Positions 33,144-40,824 of a stretch of DNA of 64,000 nt are shown here, piece by piece. Position 1 is the first letter of the stretch; each line of letters starts with the position of its first letter. The stretch comes from Burkholderiales bacterium Ga0077547 (lineage in GTDB: Bacteria; Pseudomonadota; Gammaproteobacteria; Burkholderiales; Burkholderiaceae_C): the NCBI GenBank assembly GCA_001464195.1, contig LNEY01000017.1, positions 41,710-105,709 on the forward strand. Direction: 5' to 3'. Below the pieces are notes generated by a model that saw nothing but the letters and a program-made list of their open reading frames with translations, searched no databases and was not told the DNA's origin. The translations under genes and the position numbers were made by a program.

Positions 33144-33991
33144 AGATTCTGCCCACGCAATTCGACGGTCAGGACATTCGCCGTGTGTACGACGAAGCGA
33201 CCGACACCTGGTGGTTCTCGGTGGTGGATGTGGTGCAGGTGCTCACACAGCAGGCCGACTTCCAGACTGCGCGCAAGTACTGGAACCAGCTCAAGCGCAG
33301 GCTGGAAAAAGAAGGCAGTCAGTCGGTGACAGCTTGTCACCGACTGAAGCTGCCAGCCGCCGACGGCAAGCGCTACCTGACCGACGTGGCCACCGCGGCC
33401 ACCCTGCTGCGGCTGGTGCAGTCAGTGCCCAGCCCCAAGGCTGAACCCATCAAGCTGTGGCTGGCCAAGGTGGGCTACGAACGCATGCAGGAGATGTCAG
33501 ACCCGGCCTTGTCGCTGGACCGCGCCCGCCAGACATGGCAGCAACATGGCCGCAGCGACAAGTGGATCCAGCAGCGCATGACCGGGCAGGAAACCCGCAA
33601 CAAGTTGACCGACTACTGGCGCGAGCACGACATCAAGGAAGGCGCCGAATTCGCCATGCTGACCAACATCATTCACCAGGAATGGACCGGCATCAGCGTG
33701 CAGAACCACAAGAAGGCCAAGGGCCTGAAAAGCCAGAACCTGCGTGACCACATGACCGAGGCCGAGCTGATCTTCACGGCGCTCGCAGAACTGTCGACCC
33801 GGCAGATTGCCGAGAACACCGATGCCACCGGGTTGACCGCCAACAAGGTGGCTGCGCAAGCCGGCGGCGGCATCGCCAAGCGGGCCCGGTTGCAGCTGGA
33901 AAGCCAGACCGGTCGGCGCGTGGTGTCGGGCGACAACTACCTGGCCCCGCCACCGCTGAAAAAGGCGCCAAAGCTTCCGCGCAAGGCATGA
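33140..33991 (+). CDS. Bro-N domain / DinD-like protein
   Basis: A 283-residue protein with an N-terminal Bro-N domain (DIRRVYDEATDTWWFSVVDV; ARKYWNQLKRRLEKEGSQSV; KRYLTDVATAATLLRLVQSV; PIKLWLAKVGYERM) and a C-terminal region (QRMTGQETRNKLTDYWREHD; NHKKAKGLKSQNLRDHMTEA) as in E. coli DinD and its many relatives. DinD inhibits RecA filaments after DNA damage; other Bro-N proteins are phage antirepressors. ATG 33140 is used; an earlier in-frame start overlaps DUF433 and lacks similarity. Its placement directly before hsdR suggests a link to restriction control or the damage response, but function here is unproven. Confidence 0.82.
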   Translation: MKILPTQFDGQDIRRVYDEATDTWWFSVVDVVQVLTQQADFQTARKYWNQLKRRLEKEGSQSVTACHRLKLPAADGKRYLTDVATAATLLRLVQSVPSPKAEPIKLWLAKVGYERMQEMSDPALSLDRARQTWQQHGRSDKWIQQRMTGQETRNKLTDYWREHDIKEGAEFAMLTNIIHQEWTGISVQNHKKAKGLKSQNLRDHMTEAELIFTALAELSTRQIAENTDATGLTANKVAAQAGGGIAKRARLQLESQTGRRVVSGDNYLAPPPLKKAPKLPRKA

Positions 33992-34001
33992 GTGCAATGC
34001 G

Positions 34002-36365
34002 ATGAACGAAGCCGAAACCCGCGCCGACCACATCGACCCCGCGCTCAAAGCCTCTGGCTGGGGCGTGGTCGAAGGCAGCCGGGTGCTGCGTGAACATGGC
34101 ATCACGCTGGGGCGGTTGCAAGGCAGTGGCGGCAACGGCGCAAGGGCCAAGGCCGAGATCGCTGACTACGTCCTCGTCTATCGCAACACCAAGCTGGCCG
34201 TCATCGAGGCCAAGGCCTGGGACAAGCCGCACACCGAAGGTGTGGGCCAAGCCAAGCGCTACGCCGCGAAACTGGCGGTGCGATTCACCTACGCCACCAA
34301 CGGGCAGGCGATCTACGGCATCGACATGGCCACCGGCGCCGAAGGCGATGTGGCCGCCTACCCGAGCCCCGACGCGCTGTGGGCGCTGACTTTTGCCGCG
34401 GCGGATGCCGCCACCGCCGCGTGGCGCGACCGGTTTGCTGCCGTGCCCTTCGAGGACAAGGGCGGCACTTGGCAGGGCCGCTATTACCAGGACATCGCGA
34501 TCACCCGGGTGTTGACGGCGATGGCCGAGGGGCGCGATCGAATTTTGCTGACGCTGGCCACCGGCACCGGCAAGACTTTCATCGCCTTTCAGTTGGCGTG
34601 GAAGCTGTTTCAAAGCCGCTGGAACGTGGCGGACTGGAAAAGCGGTGCCGAACCTTCGCGCCGTCCGCGCATTCTGTTTCTGGCCGATCGCAACATCCTG
34701 GCCGACCAGGCGTACAACGCGTTTTCAGCCTTTCCGGACGATGCGCTGGTGCGCATCGACCCGGCCGACATCCGCAAAAAGGGCCGGGTGCCAAAGAACG
34801 GCAGCATTTTCTTCACCATCTTCCAGACCTTCATGAGCGGCCCCGGTGGCGCGCCGTACTTTGGCGAGTACCCGGCCGACTTCTTTGACTTCATCGTCAT
34901 CGACGAGTGCCACCGCGGAGGGGCCAACGATGAAGGCACCTGGCGCGCCATCCTCGACTACTTTGCGCCAGCCGTGCAACTGGGCCTGACCGCCACGCCC
35001 AAGCGCACCATCAACGCCGACACCTACGCCTACTTCGGCGAGCCGGTGTTCGTGTACTCGCTCAAGGAAGGCATCAACGATGGCTTCTTGACGCCTTTCA
35101 AGGTCAAGCAGATCGCCACCACGCTTGACGAGTACGTTTACACGCCCGACGACCAGGTGGTCGCAGGCGAGATCACGGCGGGCAAACGGTATGAAGAGAA
35201 AGACTTCAACCGCGTCATCGAGATCAAGGAGCGCGAGGCTTACCGCGTCAAGCTGTTCATGGACATGATCGACCAGCGCGAGAAGACCATCGTGTTCTGC
35301 GCCACGCAGTTGCATGCACTGGCGGTGCGCGACCTGATCAACCAGACCAAGACCAGCAAAGACCCGAACTACTGCGTGCGCGTCACGGCCAACGACGGCG
35401 CCCTGGGCGATCAGGCCCTGCGGGACTTCCAGGACAACGAGAAAACCATCCCCACCATCCTGACCACGTCGCAGAAGCTGTCCACCGGCGTCGATGCACG
35501 CAACGTGCGCAACATCGTGCTGATGCGGCCGGTGGCTTCGATGATCGAGTTCAAGCAGATCATCGGCCGTGGCACGCGCCTCTACGACGGCAAGGACCAT
35601 TTCACGATCTACGACTTCGTGAAAGCCCACCACCACTTCAGCGATCCGGAGTGGGACGGTGAACCGCTGGCCCCGGAAGAGCCCGAACCGCGCGTGCTGC
35701 GCACTGGTACCGGCGCGACCGACATACCTGCCGGCGAACCCATGCCACCGCCGTTGGTGACTCCGCCGCCAGCCAGGATTCAGGTGAAGCTCGCCGATGG
35801 CAAGGCCCGCAAGATCCAGTACATGAGCGCCACGACCTTCTGGAGCGCCGATGGGCGCCCGATGTCAGCCGCGCTGTTCCTCGAAGTGCTGTACGGCGCA
35901 CTGCCGGAGTTCTTCAAGGACGAAGACACGCTGCGGCGCATCTGGAGCGTGCCCGACACCCGCAAGTCGCTGCTGATCGGGCTGGCTGACAAGGGCTTTG
36001 GGCGCGAGCAACTGGCAGAAATGCAGAAGGTCATTGAGGCCGAGAACAGCGACCTGTTCGATGTGCTGGCCTATGTGGCCTTCGCCGCCGAGCCCGTGAC
36101 GCGGGCCGAACGCGCGGCGGCAGCAAAGTCAGCAACCGCAGCCGAGGTCACCGACAAGCAGCAGGCTTTTGTCGAGTTCGTGCTGGCGCAGTACGTTCAG
36201 CAGGGGGTCGATGAACTCGACAGCGAAAAGCTGTCGCCGCTGCTGAAGCTGAAGTACAAGAACGCCATCGCCGATGCCTTTGCCGAACTCGGCAAGCCAG
36301 AGCAGGTGAGGCAAGTGTTTGTGCGGTTCCAGCGGCATCTGTACGCCGGACCTCCGGTTGCCTAG
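34002..36365 (+). CDS. hsdR: Type I restriction endonuclease subunit HsdR
   Basis: A 787-residue motor/nuclease subunit. The N-terminal nuclease has the PD-(D/E)xK arrangement, with ADYVLVYRNTKLAVIEAK near residues 55-71. The SF2 helicase follows: Walker A TLATGTGKTFIAFQLAW near residue 186, DECHRGG at 301, GLTATPKR, and motif VI IIGRGTRLYDGKDHFTIYDF. The C-terminal domain assembles with HsdM/HsdS. All catalytic motifs are present. It begins 10 bp after the Bro-N gene and ends 80 bp from tRNA-Arg. It translocates DNA and cleaves when the target is unmodified. Confidence 0.96.
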   Translation: MNEAETRADHIDPALKASGWGVVEGSRVLREHGITLGRLQGSGGNGARAKAEIADYVLVYRNTKLAVIEAKAWDKPHTEGVGQAKRYAAKLAVRFTYATNGQAIYGIDMATGAEGDVAAYPSPDALWALTFAAADAATAAWRDRFAAVPFEDKGGTWQGRYYQDIAITRVLTAMAEGRDRILLTLATGTGKTFIAFQLAWKLFQSRWNVADWKSGAEPSRRPRILFLADRNILADQAYNAFSAFPDDALVRIDPADIRKKGRVPKNGSIFFTIFQTFMSGPGGAPYFGEYPADFFDFIVIDECHRGGANDEGTWRAILDYFAPAVQLGLTATPKRTINADTYAYFGEPVFVYSLKEGINDGFLTPFKVKQIATTLDEYVYTPDDQVVAGEITAGKRYEEKDFNRVIEIKEREAYRVKLFMDMIDQREKTIVFCATQLHALAVRDLINQTKTSKDPNYCVRVTANDGALGDQALRDFQDNEKTIPTILTTSQKLSTGVDARNVRNIVLMRPVASMIEFKQIIGRGTRLYDGKDHFTIYDFVKAHHHFSDPEWDGEPLAPEEPEPRVLRTGTGATDIPAGEPMPPPLVTPPPARIQVKLADGKARKIQYMSATTFWSADGRPMSAALFLEVLYGALPEFFKDEDTLRRIWSVPDTRKSLLIGLADKGFGREQLAEMQKVIEAENSDLFDVLAYVAFAAEPVTRAERAAAAKSATAAEVTDKQQAFVEFVLAQYVQQGVDELDSEKLSPLLKLKYKNAIADAFAELGKPEQVRQVFVRFQRHLYAGPPVA

Positions 36366-36400
36366 AGCGGTATCCCAAGCGGTATCCGCGCCCGCGCCAA

Positions 36401-36437
36401 ACAAAAAGGGCTAGCTCCTTGTGAGAGCTAACCCTTT
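36401..36437 (-). terminator. Rho-independent terminator of tRNA-Arg
   Basis: On the minus strand AAAGGGTTAGCTC pairs with GAGCTAGCCCTTT (one mismatch, 7 nt loop) and the 3' arm runs directly into TTTTTG. It follows the tRNA 3' end by about 9 bp and terminates the tRNA transcript before hsdR, whose gene is convergent. Confidence 0.85.
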
Positions 36438-36445
36438 GATTTAAC

Positions 36446-36522
36446 TGGTGCGGCTGGCAGGAATCGAACCCACGACCCCTTGGTTCGTAGCCAAGTACTC
36501 TATCCAGCTGAGCTACAGCCGC
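36446..36522 (-). tRNA. tRNA-Arg (anticodon ACG), CCA encoded
   Basis: Read on the minus strand the gene starts GCGGCTGTAGCTCAGCTGGA and ends CAGCCGCA plus encoded CCA (36446-36448). The acceptor stem GCGGCTG/CAGCCGC is perfect. The anticodon stem CTTGG/CCAAG encloses loop CTACGAA, giving anticodon ACG (read as ICG after deamination). The T-arm has GTTCGATTC. All arms fold normally. Its 3' end faces the restriction locus. Confidence 0.97.
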
Positions 36523-36558
36523 AACGCCCGCGAGTATAGCAGCCGCAGCGGTGCTTGT

Positions 36559-37803
36559 TCAGAGTGTTGCGGCGGTTCGGTAGCTGTTGGCAGCGCGTTC
36601 GGACTGGCCCTCGTTTTCGGCCAGCCGCGCCAGCGTCAGCCAGGCCATGCGCTTCGCGGCGACGGGCAGGTTGGCGTCAGCCGCGGCGGCTTCGAGCAGC
36701 AGCCGGGCCTTGCCCCACAACTGCCGCTCGGCCAGTGCCGTGCCCACCGCGTGGGCCACGGCGGCTTCGCGAGGAAACGCGAGCTGCGCCGATTCGAGCC
36801 GCGGCAGCCAGTCGGCGCCGATGCCGTCGATGGCACAGGCGAGCGAGAAGGACAGTGCGGCGCGCTCGTCATCGCTGGTGTCCTCGATGCGTTCCCATCC
36901 GGGGCGCAGCCAGTTCCGCGCGTCGTCGGGCGCACCGAGTTGTGTCGCGAGCAAGGCCGCGCGCGCCGCCACGAAGTTGTCGCGGCGATCGGCCACATCG
37001 AGCGACTGCCAGGTGCGGCGCAGTTGGTCGATGTCGTGCGCGGTGTCCAGGCATTCAAAGGCCAGCGAGCGCAGCAGGCCTTGGCTGGCGCCCTTCGACA
37101 GGCCCTGGTGTTTGACCAGCAGCCGCGCGGTTTTCAGTGCTTCTTGTGGCTGCTGTCCGAGCCGCGCCGCCTGCAGCTTCAGGCGCAAGGCCTGCGTGCG
37201 TCGCATCACGCCAGGAGGCAGGTCGTTGAGCAACTGCAGGCTGCGCGGGGCATCACGGTCGTCGATCGCCCACTCGGCGGCCATCAGCCGGGCGCCTTCT
37301 TCAGCCGATCTCGCCGCGTTGTTGCCCTGCGCGAGCTGAAAGGCGCGCGCCAGGTGCTCGTCGCGCTGCTTGCGATCCTGCAGTCGGTGCGCGCTGCCTG
37401 CGGCCAGCAGCATCCCCAGCACGCCGAACTCGGCGTCGCGCTTGAGCTCTGGCGTGTCGTCCTGGATCGACAGGGCGTGTTGCGCAGCCGACTTGGCACG
37501 GCTGTAGCGGCCTGCGAAGTACTGCGCCAGCGATTCGCGCAAGGCGGCCTGGGCCATGCGTTCGCGCCGCGCCACGCGCCACAGCCGCGCCCGCTCGGGT
37601 AGCCCGATCAGTCGGTCGGCTGCATGGATCAGCGACACCAGCGCGAAGCAGCCACCCACCAGCACCAGCAGGAAGAGGTTCAGCGACACATCGAAGCGCC
37701 AGGTGCCCGCATAGACGCTGACCAGCCCGTCATTGGTGCCCAAGGTCGACGCGGCCACCACGGCGGCACCGAACAACAGCACGAACCAGATGACCGAGCG
37801 CAT
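36559..37803 (-). CDS. hemY: HemY-like inner-membrane TPR protein
   Basis: A 414-residue protein with two N-terminal transmembrane helices (IWFVLLFGAAVVAASTLGTN and LNLFLLVLVGGCFALVSLIH) and a HemY_N domain, then TPR-like helical repeats to the C-terminus. This proteobacterial HemY (unrelated to protoporphyrinogen oxidase HemY of Bacillus) is always found behind hemX/hemD and is thought to assist a late haem step or envelope function. The ATG lies 24 bp downstream of the hemX stop. Ends 36 bp from tRNA-Arg. Confidence 0.9.
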   Translation of the reverse strand: MRSVIWFVLLFGAAVVAASTLGTNDGLVSVYAGTWRFDVSLNLFLLVLVGGCFALVSLIHAADRLIGLPERARLWRVARRERMAQAALRESLAQYFAGRYSRAKSAAQHALSIQDDTPELKRDAEFGVLGMLLAAGSAHRLQDRKQRDEHLARAFQLAQGNNAARSAEEGARLMAAEWAIDDRDAPRSLQLLNDLPPGVMRRTQALRLKLQAARLGQQPQEALKTARLLVKHQGLSKGASQGLLRSLAFECLDTAHDIDQLRRTWQSLDVADRRDNFVAARAALLATQLGAPDDARNWLRPGWERIEDTSDDERAALSFSLACAIDGIGADWLPRLESAQLAFPREAAVAHAVGTALAERQLWGKARLLLEAAAADANLPVAAKRMAWLTLARLAENEGQSERAANSYRTAATL

Positions 37804-37827
37804 CGCTGCAGCAGCCTGTCGCGGTGA

Positions 37828-38985
37828 TCAGCGCCCGGCCGCTGCCGCGGCCAGTGCAACCAGTGTGTCGTCAGGCTTGGGCACGTTGACCTGCCGCGAT
37901 TGCGCCGCCACCTGGTTGAGCACCTGGGTCAGCAGCACCGTGCTGCGGGCACTGCGATCGAAATAGCGGTCCAGCGCGGCCTGCGCCAGCTGCAGATCGC
38001 TCTGGGTGGTCTCGAACTGGCGGCTGAGCAGCGCCAGACGGGCATTCAGCAGTCGCAGCTTTAGGTTTTCGCGCACGAAGAATGCGTTGTCAGGCGCCAG
38101 CAGCATCGCTTCGGGGTGGTCGATGCGGGTCACACGGATCAGCGACTTGGCCTCGCTCCACACGCGTTCGGTCACTGCGGCCCATCCGCCGTCCCAGGTC
38201 TGCCACCAGGGCGCCTGCGGCATGGAGGCCGCAACCGTCGGCGCGCTGGCCGCCGAGGGCGCCTTCGCAGCGACCGGCTTGCCTTTGGCTGGAACAGCGC
38301 GTGGCAGCGCGTTGGCGAGCAGTGGCAGTTCGTCGATCATCCGCGCTGCTTCGTCGAGTTTGATGGTCAGCGTCGGGATGTCGATCAGGCCCACGGACTT
38401 CACCCGGTCGAGGTCACGCGCGATGGCGCGACGAACGCCTTCGAGTCGCGGCTGGTTGTGGTGGAGCAGTCGGTCGTCGGCCTGCTTGAGCATGGCCACC
38501 AGGGGTTCGGCACTGCCGGTGATGGCGGTTTGCTGCATGGCCACACGGATGCCGGCATCGATGTCGACCAGCAGGTTTTCATCGCGTGAGCGCGACAGCG
38601 ACTGCATCAGGTCTTCGAGCTGGGTACGCTGGATCGCCACTTCGGCCACGCGCGCCTCGAGCAGTGCCACCTTGGCGGCGGTGGCGAGTGCGCTGTCCTG
38701 CGACTGCTTCGACAGCAACTGCGCCTCGCTGGACTGCTGGCGACCTTCATCGAGCCGCAGCACCATTTCCTGCTCGATGGCCTGGACGCGTTGCTGCGTC
38801 TTCCACGCCAGGGTCAGGCTGACACCCGAGACCACGGCCAACACGGCTGCCAGCGCAGACCACCAGCGCACGTCCATCCCCAGCGCATGGCGATGGGTTG
38901 GCGTCAACTCGGTGAAGGGCAGATCGGCCACGGGCGGCGGCAGCGGGGATTCCGCTGAAGCGGCGGGGGTGGGGTGGTCGTTCAA
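37828..38985 (-). CDS. hemX: HemX-like membrane protein
   Basis: A 385-residue protein. A Pro/Ala-rich cytoplasmic N-terminus is followed by a single transmembrane helix (WWSALAAVLAVVSGVSLTLA) and a long periplasmic coiled-coil region typical of proteobacterial HemX (putative uroporphyrinogen-III C-methyltransferase-like, without a methyltransferase fold). I take TTG 38985 as start because it overlaps the hemD stop (TTGA) and precedes the conserved part; the longer open frame upstream lies wholly within hemD. Encoded between hemD and hemY. Confidence 0.85.
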   Translation of the reverse strand: MNDHPTPAASAESPLPPPVADLPFTELTPTHRHALGMDVRWWSALAAVLAVVSGVSLTLAWKTQQRVQAIEQEMVLRLDEGRQQSSEAQLLSKQSQDSALATAAKVALLEARVAEVAIQRTQLEDLMQSLSRSRDENLLVDIDAGIRVAMQQTAITGSAEPLVAMLKQADDRLLHHNQPRLEGVRRAIARDLDRVKSVGLIDIPTLTIKLDEAARMIDELPLLANALPRAVPAKGKPVAAKAPSAASAPTVAASMPQAPWWQTWDGGWAAVTERVWSEAKSLIRVTRIDHPEAMLLAPDNAFFVRENLKLRLLNARLALLSRQFETTQSDLQLAQAALDRYFDRSARSTVLLTQVLNQVAAQSRQVNVPKPDDTLVALAAAAAGR

Positions 38986-39749
38986 GGTGCGGTCGATTGT
39001 ATGCAGGCGACCACCTCGGCCAGCGTTGGCAGGCACTGCCGCACAGGGGAAAAACCAGCTGCTGCCGCCCGCGCCGCGATGCGCGGGTGTGTGGCCAGCG
39101 CACTGGCACCCGAGGGCAGCTGCAGCGCCAGGTCGCTCAGGTGCGCCGTCAGGTGATCGATGGCCTCGGAGCTGCTGAAAAACCACAGGTGATCAATCGG
39201 CCGTGCAAGCGCGTCGGCCAGCAGCGCCTGCGCGGCGGCATCCCAGCGCGGCGCAACGCGCCTGTAAGCGGAGACGAAGTCGATCTGGGCGCCGTGTTGC
39301 CGCAAGGTGTCGGCCAACCAGTCGCGCCCGCCATCGCCGCGCACCACCTGTACCGTGGCGCCCTGCCAGTCGTGCTGGCGCAGCACCTGCCACAGCGCTT
39401 CAGAGTCGAACTGGGCGCTGTCGGGTGCCGGCTCGACGATTTGCGCGATCGGCACCCCCGCCTCCTGCAAGGCGCGCGTGGTGCCCGGACCGGGCGCAGC
39501 GGCCTGGGTATGGACAGGCCAGCTCACGCCGGGCGGACGCATGGCAAAAAAATGCGCCACCGCATTGGCACTGACGAACATCGCCAGGTGGGCCTTCGGC
39601 AGCCGTTGCCAGGCGTCGGTCACCGCTGAAGAGTCCAGCGCCGGCGCAATGTCCATCAGCGGCAGCGCTGCGGCGGACACCCCGTGCTGCTCCAGCGACT
39701 GCACCCAGGATGTCGCCTGAGCGGCCGGGCGGGTGACGATGACTCGCAT
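38982..39749 (-). CDS. hemD: Uroporphyrinogen-III synthase
   Basis: A 255-residue HemD. Starts MRVIVTRPAAQATSWVQSLE, a family-typical N-terminus. The body contains MFVSANAVAHFFAM, APGPGTTRALQEAGVP and HLWFFSSSEAIDHLTAHL. It closes and inverts ring D of hydroxymethylbilane to give uroporphyrinogen III. HemD sequences are poorly conserved, but the bilobal pattern and position behind hemC are convincing. ATG 39749 is preferred to an upstream in-frame ATG without similarity. Confidence 0.9.
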   Translation of the reverse strand: MRVIVTRPAAQATSWVQSLEQHGVSAAALPLMDIAPALDSSAVTDAWQRLPKAHLAMFVSANAVAHFFAMRPPGVSWPVHTQAAAPGPGTTRALQEAGVPIAQIVEPAPDSAQFDSEALWQVLRQHDWQGATVQVVRGDGGRDWLADTLRQHGAQIDFVSAYRRVAPRWDAAAQALLADALARPIDHLWFFSSSEAIDHLTAHLSDLALQLPSGASALATHPRIAARAAAAGFSPVRQCLPTLAEVVACIQSTAP

Positions 39750-39809
39750 TCGGTCAGGCCCTGGCGCTGATCCGGCAGCCCGTGCTGCCACCGGTCGAGC
39801 GCGCGGCGC

Positions 39810-40748
39810 TCAGGCGCTGCTCACCGCGCTCAGGTAGGCCGCGGCGCCCGCGTCGCGCAAGGCTGCAGCCGCCTGCTCGCCCAAGGCACGGGCCTGCGCT
39901 TCAGTCTGAACGACGGCATTGACCGAAGCGCGCAGCAGCGGTGCGTCGGCGTTCTCGGGGTGGCCGACCGCAGCGCGCAGGCTCAGTGCGCCGTCGAGCC
40001 AGACCGCGTGGGCGGCCAGCGGCATGCTGCAGCTGCCACCGAGCGCACGCGAGACGGCACGTTCGGCCTGCACCGCCAGGGCGGTCGGCATGTGCACCAG
40101 CGTGGCGAGCTTGGCACGCAGGGCGGTCGCGTCGCTGCGCACTTCGAGGCCCAGCGCACCTTGGCCGGCGCACGGCAGCATCTGATCAGTGGCAAATTCG
40201 ATGCGAATGCGCGAGGCCATGCCCAGCCGCTTCAGCCCGGCGGCCGCCAGCACGATGGCGTCGTACTGGCCTTCATCGAGCTTGCGCAGCCGGGTGTCGA
40301 GGTTGCCTCGCAGTGGCTCCACGAGCAGATCCGGGCGCAAGGCGCGCAACTGCACCACGCGGCGCAGGCTCGAGGTGCCGACCTTGGCGCCTTGCGGCAA
40401 ATCGGCCAGCGAGCCATATTGGTTCGACACAAACGCATCGCGCGGGTCTTCACGCTCCAGCACCGCGGCCAGCTCGAAGCCATCGGGCAGGTCCATCGGC
40501 ACATCCTTGAGCGAATGCACCGCCAGCTGCGCGCGGCCCTCTTCGAGCGCGGTTTCCAGCTCCTTGACGAACAGGCCCTTGCCACCGACCTTGGACAATG
40601 TACGGTCGAGAATCTCGTCGCCACGCGTGGTCATGCCGAGCAATTCGACGCTGACGCCGAAGCAGCTTTTCAACAGGTCGCGGACGTATTCGGCCTGCCA
40701 CAGCGCGAGGCGACTTTCGCGGGTGGCGATGATGATGTGTGAGCTCAT
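39810..40748 (-). CDS. hemC: Hydroxymethylbilane synthase (porphobilinogen deaminase)
   Basis: A 312-residue HemC with [75 protein letters not shown] and the dipyrromethane cofactor Cys in [14 protein letters not shown]. It polymerises four porphobilinogen units for haem and sirohaem. It starts hemC-hemD-hemX-hemY. The upstream 76 bp separates it from the divergent ppc gene, so the two share a promoter region. Confidence 0.97.
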   Translation of the reverse strand: MSSHIIIATRESRLALWQAEYVRDLLKSCFGVSVELLGMTTRGDEILDRTLSKVGGKGLFVKELETALEEGRAQLAVHSLKDVPMDLPDGFELAAVLEREDPRDAFVSNQYGSLADLPQGAKVGTSSLRRVVQLRALRPDLLVEPLRGNLDTRLRKLDEGQYDAIVLAAAGLKRLGMASRIRIEFATDQMLPCAGQGALGLEVRSDATALRAKLATLVHMPTALAVQAERAVSRALGGSCSMPLAAHAVWLDGALSLRAAVGHPENADAPLLRASVNAVVQTEAQARALGEQAAAALRDAGAAAYLSAVSSA

Positions 40749-40824
40749 CTCGGAATGCTAGCAGGCGCGAGTCTTGCAGCCCTCCTGATCTGCCCGCGAC
40801 AAACCCCTGCCCCACCCACCTGCC

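Noticed and set aside
36559..37602. Plus-strand open frames downstream of tRNA-Arg
   Set aside because: They are antisense to hemY, lack similarity and run through the tRNA region.
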